NCBI RefSeq assembly: GCF_026409565.1
Contig: NZ_CP112881.1
Coordinates: 372,001-436,000 of the forward strand
Reading direction: 5' to 3'
DNA: 64,000 nucleotides
Source: Sneathiella aquimaris
GTDB taxonomy: Bacteria; Pseudomonadota; Alphaproteobacteria; Sneathiellales; Sneathiellaceae
Shown here piece by piece: positions 37,226 through 45,754 of this stretch. The position numbers were made by a program, and so were the translations under genes. The notes below the pieces were generated by a model. The model saw nothing but the letters and a program-made list of their open reading frames with translations, ran no database searches and had not been told where the DNA came from. Each line of letters starts with the position of its first letter. Within the stretch, counting starts at the first letter, position 1.

Positions 37226-38190
37226 AGGCGCGCTTGAAACCACTTCCTATGACGGTCCTTGCTGGCTTCCTTGGAAGTGGTAAAACAACACTGGTAAACC
37301 ACCTGCTCAAGAATGCGAATGGGCACCGTATTCTCGTCCTTGTGAATGACTTTGGTGATATTGCCATTGATGAAGAGCTGATCGACGCCCGGGACGGCGA
37401 AATGTTGTCTCTGGCCAATGGCTGCGCCTGTTGCAGTATGGGGTCGGATTTATTTGACGCATTTGACAAGGCGCTCTCCTTTAGCCCGGCTCCTGACTAT
37501 TTGCTGATAGAAGCAAGTGGCGTTGCAGAGCCACAAAAAATAGCCAATTTTGCGAGAGCTGAACCGGATTTGGTTTTGAATTCCATCGTCACGATTGTCG
37601 ATGCCCTGAATTTTGAGCAAACATCTTTGGATCCTCATGTGGGGACACTCGTCAGGCGTCAGGTGGCGGCAGCTGATTTGCTGCTGTTCAGCAAGACGGA
37701 TCTGGTATCTTCGGTGCAGAGCGACCGCTTGAAGAAAGATTTGCAAGGATTGTCCGAAGCCCCTTCGATTGTTACGGTGGCAGAACAGGTAGACATTAGT
37801 GATCTTGTTTTTGGTCCCACTCTTTTCGAACAGCCTTTGAATAAGCAACAGGGTTATCAGGGAGCGCCGCCAACTCACGCTCATTCTGAAATGTTTCAAT
37901 CCTGGTCCTACCGGGTGAACGGCGACATATCGCTTGAGGCCATAAAGGATCTTGCCACGAAATTGCCGCGCGATGTTCTTCGTTTTAAAGGGATTTTTTC
38001 CAATAAGGAGGATGGCAAGGATTATGAAATTCACCGTGTCGGGAAACGGGTGGATTTCAAAAGAATGGGATCCGGGGGGCCACACAATCGTGACGCTCGA
38101 TTTGTTGCGATTGCCATAAAAAACGATGATCTGAACAGCCGGATGATAGACATACAAAACCAGCTCAACGCCATGACCTTCGGGCGTTAA
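37222..38190 (+). CDS. CobW/COG0523 family GTPase, probable metallochaperone
   Basis: 322 residues, coupled by ATGA overlap to the amidohydrolase. The P-loop GFLGSGKTT is at 15-23. The metal-binding CxCC motif of the family is at 68-71 (GCACCS). The later G motifs are EASGVAEP and SKTDLV. A C-terminal CobW_C-like domain follows (SWSYRVNGDISLEAIKDL). It has only a short His segment (THAHSE), not a long His stretch. Family members deliver zinc, iron or cobalt to client enzymes. Here the natural client is the amidohydrolase coded just before it, which needs a metal; that link is inference. Confidence 0.9.
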   Translation: MKARLKPLPMTVLAGFLGSGKTTLVNHLLKNANGHRILVLVNDFGDIAIDEELIDARDGEMLSLANGCACCSMGSDLFDAFDKALSFSPAPDYLLIEASGVAEPQKIANFARAEPDLVLNSIVTIVDALNFEQTSLDPHVGTLVRRQVAAADLLLFSKTDLVSSVQSDRLKKDLQGLSEAPSIVTVAEQVDISDLVFGPTLFEQPLNKQQGYQGAPPTHAHSEMFQSWSYRVNGDISLEAIKDLATKLPRDVLRFKGIFSNKEDGKDYEIHRVGKRVDFKRMGSGGPHNRDARFVAIAIKNDDLNSRMIDIQNQLNAMTFGR

Positions 38191-38202
38191 GCGCAAGACC
38201 GT

Positions 38203-38379
38203 ATGACCGCTTTTTATAAGGGTCGCATCTTTGCCGAGCGTTCAGGCCTGATTTATTCTGCTAAGCCACAGATTGGGTTTACCTGTAGCGGGGCCTATCT
38301 AGGGGGCATCCCATTTAAGATCCATCTGGTCCTGAAGGAGTGTATGGGCCAGACAGTCGATTGGTCGCAAAGCCGGTAG
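38203..38379 (+). CDS. Small hypothetical ORF, 58 aa
   Basis: An ATG 13 bases after the CobW stop opens 58 codons ending in TAG (38377-38379). The product starts MTAFYKGRIFAERSG and has no recognised motif. No ribosome-binding site precedes it, though it could be read through coupling with the GTPase gene. Codon use looks plausible but the length is within chance. Beyond it, ACGCGG (38397-38402) and CCGCGT (38408-38413) form a short hairpin before a pyrimidine run. Confidence 0.3.
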   Translation: MTAFYKGRIFAERSGLIYSAKPQIGFTCSGAYLGGIPFKIHLVLKECMGQTVDWSQSR

Positions 38380-38449
38380 ATTGCTATACTGACATTACGC
38401 GGGAGATCCGCGTCTTCTTTACAAAAAGGACCGACTTTGTTCCGCATCG

Positions 38450-38899
38450 TTAAGGGCGCACGATTGTCCAACCCTGTTCATTGAGTTCCATGAGTGTTAC
38501 CACGCCAGCCGGGACAAGTTCAGCCACATCCATTAACGGGGGTTTGGCCCCTTCCTTTTTTGTCATTGCGGTCAGCGTATTGCCGCAGGCATGAAATGCG
38601 ACATTCGGCATTCCTTTGGCAAAAGATTGCATTCTTTTGGCGACCGGCGACGTATCAGATCGCAACATATGCAGTCCTGCATTAAAGGCGACAATCTTGA
38701 TTTCGACTTCCTCGCCCAATTCGCTGTAATGGCGGGAGACATTGGCCGCAACGTTTAAAACGGTGTTCATTTTTTGTGGGTCTTTATCACTAATCTGCAG
38801 GGCCAATTGGTGTCTGCCTTCACCAGCATGTACGGCAGTTACACTGAACAAAAACATCATGAATAAGGTACCGAGTGATACCATTATTTTCTTCGTCAT
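38450..38899 (-). CDS. Exported DsrE-family protein
   Basis: 149 residues from the ATG at 38899, preceded by GGGAGGAAAGACA; the longer frame has no such site. A signal peptide covers residues 1-25 (ends AVHAGEG). The mature part has the DsrE/DsrF-like fold pattern (QLALQISDKDPQKMNTVLNVAANVS), with a conserved cysteine, Cys105, in FHACGNT. DsrE-type proteins carry or transfer sulfane sulfur, and a periplasmic version at the end of a sox operon may bind persulfide. It follows soxD by 35 bases and is the last gene of the operon. soxE and soxF are not present here. Confidence 0.82.
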   Translation of the reverse strand: MTKKIMVSLGTLFMMFLFSVTAVHAGEGRHQLALQISDKDPQKMNTVLNVAANVSRHYSELGEEVEIKIVAFNAGLHMLRSDTSPVAKRMQSFAKGMPNVAFHACGNTLTAMTKKEGAKPPLMDVAELVPAGVVTLMELNEQGWTIVRP

Positions 38900-38934
38900 T
38901 GTCTTTCCTCCCATTGATTTCTGAAATGTGTGAA

Positions 38935-39570
38935 TTAGTCCTCTGTCTCTGGTGTGACGTCCAGGCTTCTTGCGCGGCCCAGTATTTTCACGTCTGACTT
39001 GCAGTTTTTCATACACGGTTCCTGCTGCGACACTGTTGCAACATCCGGGCGAGGGTCCATCCTGAAATTTACTTCGTTTGGCAGCCGGAAATCAGTGAAA
39101 TTTTCGTCAGACAAGGTGCCATCGTCGTCCATCAGGTCATTCAGATATAACAGATAGGCGACAAGTGAATAGGTTTCATCGACTGTGAGGGTTTGGGCTT
39201 CACCAAATGGCATCGCGCGCTGGATATAATCAAATAACGTAGACAGATAAGGCCAGTAGGACCCAATTGTTTTAACCGGGTTATTGGACTTTAAGGTCCC
39301 CTGTCCCCCGGCAAGAACTGGCCAGCGTCCATTTCCTTCTCCGAACTCACCATGACAGGAGGCGCATTTTTCTGTGAAGACGCTTTCTCCCTCGGTAACA
39401 GTACCGCTTCCCATAGGCAGGCCCTGGCCGTCTGGGCGTACATCAATATTCCAGATGGCAATTTCTTCTGGCAAAGCGGCGCGACCGATGCCAAGTTTAT
39501 CGGCACTCGCGGTGGTGCCTAGGCTTATGAACAGAACACAAAGGGCTGAGAGCTTAGGAAATTTCAACAT
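38935..39570 (-). CDS. soxD: Cytochrome c subunit of sulfane dehydrogenase (SoxD), short form
   Basis: 211 residues with GGGGAGACTGAAA before the ATG and a signal peptide ending TASA near 23. One heme site, CASCH, is at 69-73. MPFGEAQTLT near 140 may give the methionine ligand. Two further cysteines lie near the end (CMKNC). Paracoccus SoxD has two hemes and is nearly twice as long; this is the short single-heme type. With SoxC it removes six electrons from the SoxYZ-bound sulfane. Its start lies 17 bases inside the end of soxC. Confidence 0.88.
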   Translation of the reverse strand: MLKFPKLSALCVLFISLGTTASADKLGIGRAALPEEIAIWNIDVRPDGQGLPMGSGTVTEGESVFTEKCASCHGEFGEGNGRWPVLAGGQGTLKSNNPVKTIGSYWPYLSTLFDYIQRAMPFGEAQTLTVDETYSLVAYLLYLNDLMDDDGTLSDENFTDFRLPNEVNFRMDPRPDVATVSQQEPCMKNCKSDVKILGRARSLDVTPETED

Positions 39571-40813
39571 TTTCAGTCTCCCCGTTCTTCATGACATGCC
39601 AGGTTTGAATGCCGTTGTTATGATAAATGGAGTTAAGTCCCCGAACTTGCCTGAGTTCTTTTTTAGTGGGTTGAATATAGCCCGTTTCATCAATTGCCCG
39701 AGACTGAATGAGCATGGGGTCCCCGCTCCATTGGAACGGAAGGTAGAACCGCGTCAGGCACTTATCCAGAACAGGGCCAGACAACTCGGCAGTTCGCCAG
39801 TTCTTGCCACCATCCAACGTCACATCAACACGCCTGATTTTACCGCGGCCGGACCAGGCCAGGCCGCTTAGTATGTTGTGCCCCTTATGGAGCAGGGGTG
39901 CCTGCGGACTCGGGTTGGTAACGATGGATTTCGCGTCCATGATCCAGGTAAACCGACGGGAGGATCCGTCTTCCATCAGGTCTGTATATTTGGATGTCTC
40001 TTCCCGCGTATGCCAAGGCTGATCACCAACTTCAATTCTGCGTAGCCACTTGACCCACATGTTGCCTTCCCAGCCGGGAACGACAAGCCGCAGCGGATAC
40101 CCCTGTTCCGGGCGGAGGGCTTCACCGTTCATTTTGTAGGCAACAATGCAGTCCTCCAATGCTTTTTCAAGAGGGACGGATCTGTTCATCCCTGCCGAGT
40201 CTGCGCCTTCCGGCATCAGCCATTTTGCATTGGTTTTTACGCCAGCTTCTTCCAGGAGATATTTTAATGGGACGCCCGTATATTGAACGCAATGAACCAT
40301 TCCGTGAGTAAACTGGCACCCGTTCAGTTGGGCGCCGCGCCATTCCATGCCGCTATTGGCGGCGCATTCTAAGAAGGCAAAGCGATTGACCCGCGGAAAT
40401 CTTTTTAGATCTTCCATTGTGAAAATCAACGGGTTGTCAACCAAGCCATTGATCATCAGGCGATGCGCTGAGGGTTCAATATGGGCGGCGCCGGAATGGT
40501 GCCGCTCAAAACACAGGCCGTTTGGGGTAATGAAGCCTTCCAGTTCGTGCAAGGGTGTGAAGCTGACCGAAGATTCCTGTGACGCAGTCAACCATTCAAC
40601 ATTGCGACGCACAACATGTGCTTCATGTTCGGAGGGCACGCCGTAAGGATTTGTTACGACCGCATCGCCCAGATAGGTATTCCAGTCTTCAACCTTGATT
40701 TCCGGCGGTGACTTGGCAAAAACCGACTTGCCCGAGCTTGCTGCCAGAAGTGTGCCCCCTCCTAGAGCTGACAGACTTCCCTTCAGAAAACCGCGTCTTC
40801 CAGTTGACGGCAT
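39554..40813 (-). CDS. soxC: Sulfane/sulfite dehydrogenase molybdenum subunit (SoxC)
   Basis: 419 residues from the ATG at 40813 with AAGGGGAC upstream. The twin-arginine signal GRRGFLKGSLSALGG at 5-19 fits a molybdoenzyme folded in the cytoplasm. The sulfite-oxidase-type molybdopterin domain has its Mo-ligating cysteine Cys150 in RFAFLECAANSG. A C-terminal dimerisation domain follows (RRVDVTLDGGKNWRTAEL). It works with SoxD in the periplasm. Overlap with soxD suggests one-to-one synthesis. Confidence 0.95.
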   Translation of the reverse strand: MPSTGRRGFLKGSLSALGGGTLLAASSGKSVFAKSPPEIKVEDWNTYLGDAVVTNPYGVPSEHEAHVVRRNVEWLTASQESSVSFTPLHELEGFITPNGLCFERHHSGAAHIEPSAHRLMINGLVDNPLIFTMEDLKRFPRVNRFAFLECAANSGMEWRGAQLNGCQFTHGMVHCVQYTGVPLKYLLEEAGVKTNAKWLMPEGADSAGMNRSVPLEKALEDCIVAYKMNGEALRPEQGYPLRLVVPGWEGNMWVKWLRRIEVGDQPWHTREETSKYTDLMEDGSSRRFTWIMDAKSIVTNPSPQAPLLHKGHNILSGLAWSGRGKIRRVDVTLDGGKNWRTAELSGPVLDKCLTRFYLPFQWSGDPMLIQSRAIDETGYIQPTKKELRQVRGLNSIYHNNGIQTWHVMKNGETENVEIS

Positions 40814-40840
40814 TACTTTGTCCCCTTGCTGATTAAACAC

Positions 40841-40858
40841 ATTGCAATATTTGAATAT
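40841..40858 (-). promoter_or_regulatory. Candidate SoxR operator, soxB-soxC gap
   Basis: On the minus strand this reads ATATTCAAATATTGCAAT. It shares the ATTC-N8-(near-GAAT) shape with sites at 45059, 45710 and 47247, all in sox intergenic gaps. SqrR/SoxR-type ArsR repressors are reported to use ATTC-N8-GAAT-like sites. Here only the left half is strong. Confidence 0.35.
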
Positions 40859-40897
40859 ATTAGCGTTGAAGTCGATCTCACGTCAATCATTGTCTGG

Positions 40898-42586
40898 TCA
40901 GCTTCTTCTCAGCTTTACTGCGTTATGTGGATTTACGGTGACGGTTTTTTGTTTAACGATGTAATCGGAGACAACATCATAAATTGCCGGTCCCTGAACG
41001 TCTTCATTGACACTTGCCCAGCCGGAAACGACATAGGCTTTGGAGGCATCGATCTTCTCGCCGGTTTTCAACAGGGTCATATTGCTAATCCGGGAACCGA
41101 TTTGGGCGTTGGGGTTTATGTGATATCCCATTCCACCAACGCGGACCATATCGCCGCCCTGCTGATAATAAGGGTCTTGGTTAAACAGATTGTCCGCAAC
41201 GTCTTCGAGTACATTTTTCAGAGTTTCACCTGTCATTTCGTTTCTGTAGGCATTTGGATAGGTTATGGCGGTCATATTGTAGACATCATCTACTGTAATC
41301 TCCTGACCGGGAAGGAGGCTCGCCCCCCAGCGGAAACCCGGTGACAATGCAATCTCGGCGTCTCTTTCACTGAGTAAAGCATCGCAAATCAAATCGTCAA
41401 AAGTACCGTTCAGGTTTCCCCGTCGGTAAAGAAGGCTTTCGGTTGTACCAAGCACCCTGTCTATTTCCTGTTGATGTGGCTGCCGGATTTCTGTGACAAG
41501 TGCCGTCATCGCAGGATCTGGCTCAATGACATCTGATAAAACAGGGATCAGTTTGTAACGATAATCTTTAACCTGACCGTCCCGAACGTCCAGATCAAGT
41601 CTCGACAGGAACTTTCCATGGCTGCCAGAGGCGATCAAAAGCGTTCCGTTTACGTCGATTGCAACTGGCAGTGCATCGTGAGTATGGCCGGTAAGAACAA
41701 CGTCAATTCCACTCACGCGGGAGACAAGTTTGCGGTCAACATCAAAACCGTTGTGAGACAGTAAGATGACAAGTTCCGCCCCTTGGGCCCTTGCTTTGTC
41801 CACATGCGCCTGAACTTCATCCTCCCGAATACCAAAACTCCAATCCGGGATTTTATAGCGTGGATTGGCGATGGGAGTGTAAGGAAACGCTTGCCCGATG
41901 ACCGCAATCTTGACACCGCCCCGCTCAAAATAAGAGGTCGCTTCGAACGCCGGCTCATCCCATTCGGTGTCCCGGATATTTCCTGCCAGAAAATCAAAAG
42001 ACAATTCTTCCAACAGTTCGTTCACCCGCTCTTGCCCATAGGTGAATTCCCAGTGTGCTGTCATCGCGTCAGTTTCAAGGGCATTCATGACTTTTACCAT
42101 GTCCGCACCGCCTGTTTTTAAGGACGTGTAAGATCCTTGCCAGGTGTCTCCGCCATCTAGAAACAAGGTTTTTCCCGGCCGTTCCGCGCGAATATGGTTT
42201 AAAAGAGTTGATAGTCGATCGACCCCACCAACGCGCCCATAGTCCCGCGCCAAGGCGGTGAAATCGCTGCTGCTCAGGGAATACGCACTTGCCGTTCCTT
42301 TCTCAATGCCAAACTTTTCAAGAAACTCTTTCCCGGTAATATGAGGCGGCAGACCCGACATTTCCCCAACCCCTAAATTGATCGATGGTTCCCGGAAATA
42401 GATGGGTACCAGCTGGGCGTGGATATCGGTTATGTGGGTAATCGTTACATTCCCAACAGACTCAAAATTCAAGAGGTCATCCTGGGTCAGGGTTTGCCGG
42501 GCGGATGCGCGGACGAGATCAGTCCCAAAGCCCAAAAGCCCAACAGTTGCACAGGAAACCTGTAAAAAATCGCGGCGTGAAAACAT
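40898..42586 (-). CDS. soxB: SoxB, S-sulfosulfanyl-L-cysteine sulfohydrolase
   Basis: 562 residues from the ATG at 42586 (a TTG at 42601 is also open). A Tat signal opens the protein (MFSRRDFLQVSCATVGLLGF). The di-metal phosphoesterase-like motifs are THITDIHAQ near 50, GGDTWQGS near 145, and LSHNGFDVD and LTGHTHDAL farther on, as in the dimanganese enzyme SoxB. It hydrolyses the terminal sulfate from thiosulfate bound to SoxYZ in the periplasm. A strong terminator lies between it and soxA. Confidence 0.96.
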   Translation of the reverse strand: MFSRRDFLQVSCATVGLLGFGTDLVRASARQTLTQDDLLNFESVGNVTITHITDIHAQLVPIYFREPSINLGVGEMSGLPPHITGKEFLEKFGIEKGTASAYSLSSSDFTALARDYGRVGGVDRLSTLLNHIRAERPGKTLFLDGGDTWQGSYTSLKTGGADMVKVMNALETDAMTAHWEFTYGQERVNELLEELSFDFLAGNIRDTEWDEPAFEATSYFERGGVKIAVIGQAFPYTPIANPRYKIPDWSFGIREDEVQAHVDKARAQGAELVILLSHNGFDVDRKLVSRVSGIDVVLTGHTHDALPVAIDVNGTLLIASGSHGKFLSRLDLDVRDGQVKDYRYKLIPVLSDVIEPDPAMTALVTEIRQPHQQEIDRVLGTTESLLYRRGNLNGTFDDLICDALLSERDAEIALSPGFRWGASLLPGQEITVDDVYNMTAITYPNAYRNEMTGETLKNVLEDVADNLFNQDPYYQQGGDMVRVGGMGYHINPNAQIGSRISNMTLLKTGEKIDASKAYVVSGWASVNEDVQGPAIYDVVSDYIVKQKTVTVNPHNAVKLRRS

Positions 42587-42639
42587 AATAAAAACCCACA
42601 AAATTGATAAAGGAGTGTCACTCTTTGACGGAGACCGTT

Positions 42640-42673
42640 AAAAAAAGGCCGCACCTCTTTCGAGAATGCGGCC
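42640..42673 (-). terminator. Internal intrinsic terminator between soxA and soxB
   Basis: On the minus strand GGCCGCA (42673-42667) pairs with TGCGGCC (42653-42647), with extra inner pairs, and seven T residues follow (42646-42640). It lies ten bases after the soxA stop. It should let soxXYZA be made in excess over soxBCD. Confidence 0.88.
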
Positions 42674-42682
42674 AAATGTTCG

Positions 42683-43513
42683 CTAGTTGCGAACAGCAGG
42701 TGCTTCCACCTTGAGGCCTTGGCCGCGATAGGCAATGTAGAGTTCAAGATTGACAAACTCATCTGAACCGACGGCATAGGGTGTCGCCCTGATATTTTTC
42801 ATACACCCTTTGAAACGTCTATGGGTTGACCCCAGTTTTTGCCATTTGAGGCGATAGGTTGGAAAGCCGTTGGTCTGCCCTTGACTTAACAGGTCCGACC
42901 GGATTTGGTTACCGTAGTTGTCTTCGTGACAATTGGAGCAGGCCATATCGAGTTGACCGACACGTGTGTAATATAGATCCTTGCCCTGCTCAAAGAACGG
43001 CTTCATTTTGCCGTCAATTTCCACCTTCACCGGCTCACCGCGAGATTGCATGCGGGTGTAGGCCGTCATGGCCAAAAGTTCCTCGGATTCCCATTTCCAG
43101 GCTTTGGCCTGCATCTGATCGGTCCGGCATTTGTTAATCTGCTGTTCGAGATTAATCGGTTTCCCAAGGTCGTCGTTCCATTTTGGGAAATGGGCACCAG
43201 CGGTTTTCAGTGTTTCCGATGCATCTTCGTGACAGCTTTCGCAAGATTTACCCGCAGCTCCGTCAACGGCGCTCCAAAGCTCTTCCCCTTTTTCAACCCA
43301 GATGAAACCCGGATTTTCAAAATCATCATCCTGCAAAGACTGTGTTTCCGGGGTGCGGTAATTATAGCCGGAAATTATCTCGTCAAGCGGATGTCCCGCA
43401 GGCGGCTGTGCTATTTTTCCAGTTTCACTGCTGTTGACGGATACGGCGAGCGAACCGAAAGCCACAAGGGCCAAGCTACTCACTGTCGCAATAATTTTTA
43501 GCCTCAGGCGCAT
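42683..43513 (-). CDS. soxA: Diheme cytochrome c SoxA
   Basis: 276 residues with TTAGGGAGGATAAGTAG before the ATG and a Sec signal peptide in the first 28 residues. Heme sites are CESCH at 91-95 and CSNCH at 192-196. Cys237 in RRFKGCMKN is the cysteine (persulfide) ligand that marks the catalytic heme in SoxA. With SoxX it oxidatively joins thiosulfate to the SoxY carrier cysteine. Two hemes are kept, unlike single-heme SoxA in some lineages. Confidence 0.95.
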   Translation of the reverse strand: MRLRLKIIATVSSLALVAFGSLAVSVNSSETGKIAQPPAGHPLDEIISGYNYRTPETQSLQDDDFENPGFIWVEKGEELWSAVDGAAGKSCESCHEDASETLKTAGAHFPKWNDDLGKPINLEQQINKCRTDQMQAKAWKWESEELLAMTAYTRMQSRGEPVKVEIDGKMKPFFEQGKDLYYTRVGQLDMACSNCHEDNYGNQIRSDLLSQGQTNGFPTYRLKWQKLGSTHRRFKGCMKNIRATPYAVGSDEFVNLELYIAYRGQGLKVEAPAVRN

Positions 43514-43585
43514 CTACTTATCCTCCCTAATTAAGTATGCCGCAATTCAAACAAGCAATGCGTGATTGCGAGCCTTTGCTTCTGT

Positions 43586-43912
43586 TCAACTGACTTTGAT
43601 TTTCTGCTTTTTCTGATAAACGTCTCCGTTATCGTCCTGCCAGATGAATTCAAACTCGCCGGCTTCTTGCACCTTGGCGTTAAATTGCAGATATGGATTT
43701 GCCGAGACTGCGGGTTCCATGTCGCACCCGAAAACCTGTTCTCCGTTGAACTTACAAACAAATTTATTGATAATAAGCCGTGGAATTTTCTTCCCGGATT
43801 TGTCTTTTCTCTGTCCAGTTTCCATCTTGTGAGAGATGATGGTTTTAATCGTGATCACTTCCCCTTTGGTGGCGGATTTGGGAAGCTTGACGCGGGGTTT
43901 GGATTTAGCCAT
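43586..43912 (-). CDS. soxZ: SoxZ, sulfur-carrier partner
   Basis: 108 residues, GGAAGG upstream of the ATG. The immunoglobulin-like fold is suggested by KPRVKLPKSATKGEVITIKT at the start, and GCDMEPAVSANPYLQF near 65-80 is typical of SoxZ. There is no signal peptide of its own; SoxZ is exported as a complex with the Tat-signal-bearing SoxY. It follows soxY by 26 bases. Confidence 0.95.
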   Translation of the reverse strand: MAKSKPRVKLPKSATKGEVITIKTIISHKMETGQRKDKSGKKIPRLIINKFVCKFNGEQVFGCDMEPAVSANPYLQFNAKVQEAGEFEFIWQDDNGDVYQKKQKIKVS

Positions 43913-43938
43913 TTTTCGTTATCCTTCCAAAGAGTGAT

Positions 43939-44394
43939 TTAGCCGCCGCAGCCGCCAATTGTCACTTTCACTGTTGTTGAGGCGCTGTGGAATGAGCCGT
44001 CACTCATCGCGGCGACGGCAATGATATTTTGCGTTTTTGCCAAACGCATCCGTGTTACCGCTTCAGCGACCCCGCTTTTTGGTGAGAAATGAAATTTCGC
44101 AACCTCTGGGCTTGGATTTCCATCGGCAAGAACAAACACTGACTTTACGTAATTGTCTGCTGTCATCGGACTATCGACACTGATACCAACTGGTACTGTA
44201 TTTCCGTTTTCCGCAATCTCGGGCATATCGATTGAAACAAGCCCATCTTTTGGCTCGGCGCCTCCGGTGAAATCCATAACCGCTTTTTTTGCGTCGGTTT
44301 CACTTGCGAAAGCGGAAAAGGGGATAGAAATACTTGAAATCGCCAACAGTCCCGCGCTGGCTCCGAGCATTTGACGACGAGATAGGTCCATCAT
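43939..44394 (-). CDS. soxY: SoxY, sulfur-carrier protein
   Basis: 151 residues. The Tat signal is LSRRQMLGASAGLLAIS at 4-20. The C-terminus GGCGG, with Cys149, is the swinging arm on which all sulfur intermediates are covalently carried. An adjacent second ATG makes the start uncertain by one codon. GGAGAC lies upstream. It forms the SoxYZ heterodimer in the periplasm. Confidence 0.96.
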   Translation of the reverse strand: MMDLSRRQMLGASAGLLAISSISIPFSAFASETDAKKAVMDFTGGAEPKDGLVSIDMPEIAENGNTVPVGISVDSPMTADNYVKSVFVLADGNPSPEVAKFHFSPKSGVAEAVTRMRLAKTQNIIAVAAMSDGSFHSASTTVKVTIGGCGG

Positions 44395-44434
44395 CTTTTT
44401 ATGTCTCCAATAAAACTTTTTAATTTTGGTTTGC

Positions 44435-44896
44435 TTATTGCGTTTTTAAGAAAGCAATAATGTCTTCAATCTGTTGGGCAGATAAAATGGTTTTGCCTTT
44501 GAATTTTTTAGAAACGCGGTTCAAACCATCGGTGCGATAGAATGCAGGCATAATCGTGCCATCGAACACTTTCTTGGAATTCACCAGAATCAGTCGAAGT
44601 TGGCCGTCATTGTAGCGTTGCGAAACGCCGTCCAGCGGGGGCCCCACTTCACCATGAAAGGGTTGGTTGGCCAAGGATGTGACGGCGTGGCAGGCCAGAC
44701 AATTTCCTTGTTTCCGGTTAATCACGGCTTTGCGCCCTTTGTCTGGATCACCGGCTTCCTTCGTTAAGGGATTTGGTATGGCGTCCTCAACAATTGTGTA
44801 TTTCACACTTTCTGCCGCTTGGGGGTGTCCCGTGATTGCGACTGTGGTCATAGCGATTGCGAGAACTGCCGTTCCCAGCAGTGTCGGGTTTTTCAT
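44435..44896 (-). CDS. soxX: Monoheme cytochrome c SoxX
   Basis: 153 residues with GGGGAGGAAAGT before the ATG and a signal peptide ending near residue 27. The heme site CLACH is at 66-70 and GTIMPAFYR near 112 supplies the methionine ligand. It accepts electrons from SoxA and passes them on to small periplasmic cytochromes. It is the first of the core soxXYZABCD genes, 181 bases downstream of soxW, where a separate promoter probably lies. Confidence 0.95.
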   Translation of the reverse strand: MKNPTLLGTAVLAIAMTTVAITGHPQAAESVKYTIVEDAIPNPLTKEAGDPDKGRKAVINRKQGNCLACHAVTSLANQPFHGEVGPPLDGVSQRYNDGQLRLILVNSKKVFDGTIMPAFYRTDGLNRVSKKFKGKTILSAQQIEDIIAFLKTQ

Positions 44897-45077
44897 ACTT
44901 TCCTCCCCAGTATGTACCGTACATTTTTCAACTGATAGTCAGTTGTGTGTAACTGGCACAAAGCTTCCCTGTGCTTGTGAATGTGTCATCTTTTTTGAAA
45001 TCTGCGACACTTTGTCACACCCACGCTAATGCAGTTTTAAAAATATATCAATTCATAAAATGCATTTTTTGAATATG
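44897..45077 (-). promoter_or_regulatory. soxW-soxX intergenic region with a candidate SoxR site
   Basis: This 181-base gap precedes soxX. Directly after the soxW stop, the minus strand at 45076-45059 reads ATATTCAAAAAATGCATT, one of four similar elements in the cluster. In Paracoccus-type sox clusters the repressor SoxR is known to bind the soxW-soxX and soxS-soxV gaps. I see no convincing -35/-10 pair by eye. Confidence 0.45.
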
Positions 45078-45686
45078 TTAACCGGAGAGGTTTTGAAGAT
45101 AGGTCTTGAAGTCCTTATTGATGTAAGCTTCTTCAGCCACATATTTAAACATCAATAGGAAATGATCTGGTCTCATATAGCCGGGTAAACGGGCCACTTC
45201 GCGTTTTTGTGGGAGCGAGTCAGCCAATGCGTCTATGGTTTTTGGGAAAAACTGGAAGGTTGGTGTAAAGCGAACACCATATTTTCGGGCCAGATCTTTT
45301 TCCGAAAGTTCCTCGCCGTCAAAATCGGTAACTCGTTTTGAGCCGATAATATTGAGTTGCAGGATTTCAAAATTACCGATGATGAAGTTTCGAATCTTTT
45401 CATCCGCGAAATTGACCAGATGTGTCTCTTCGCAATAAGGGCAACCCTTCAGCTCCCACATGATCGCCAGATGTTTATTTTTTTCCGCCGCCTCTGACAC
45501 GTCATCGGCCAATTCCAGAAAGCTTTCAAGAAACCAGGGCTGGTAGTGCAGGCCGTCTTCGGTCAACTCAACCTTATTTCCCGCAGCGCTTACCATGCGC
45601 GGTAGTGACACCCCTAAAGCGCCTGCCAAAGAGATTTGTGTTGAGTGCAGAATCAACTGTCTTCTTGTCATTTCCCTGTTTGACAT
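45078..45686 (-). CDS. soxW: Periplasmic thioredoxin-like protein SoxW
   Basis: 202 residues with GGAGGGAG upstream of the ATG. The N-terminus REMTRRQLILHSTQISLAGA at 4-23 resembles a Tat signal. The redox site GCPYC has its cysteines at 82 and 85, and YGVRFTPTFQFFP near 140 gives the cis-proline loop. SoxW receives electrons from the CcdA-type SoxV and is thought to keep the Sox carriers or other cysteines reduced. It is divergent from the helical exported protein at 45755. Confidence 0.9.
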   Translation of the reverse strand: MSNREMTRRQLILHSTQISLAGALGVSLPRMVSAAGNKVELTEDGLHYQPWFLESFLELADDVSEAAEKNKHLAIMWELKGCPYCEETHLVNFADEKIRNFIIGNFEILQLNIIGSKRVTDFDGEELSEKDLARKYGVRFTPTFQFFPKTIDALADSLPQKREVARLPGYMRPDHFLLMFKYVAEEAYINKDFKTYLQNLSG

Positions 45687-45709
45687 TTTGGACTCCCTCC
45701 GCGATATTT

Positions 45710-45727
45710 ATATTCATTAATTCATAT
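45710..45727 (+). promoter_or_regulatory. Candidate SoxR operator, soxW divergent gap
   Basis: ATATTCATTAATTCATAT lies in the 68-base gap between soxW (minus) and the gene at 45755 (plus). ATAT ends flank a repeated ATTC/ATTCA. It resembles the elements at 40841, 45059 and 47247 and could control both divergent genes. Confidence 0.4.
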
Positions 45728-45754
45728 GTTTCTATGTTCTGCAAGGGGAATTTG

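Noticed and set aside
43514-43585. GCAAT/ATTGC hairpin between soxZ and soxA
   Set aside because: The stem is only five pairs and there is no T-tract. It is not a convincing terminator.
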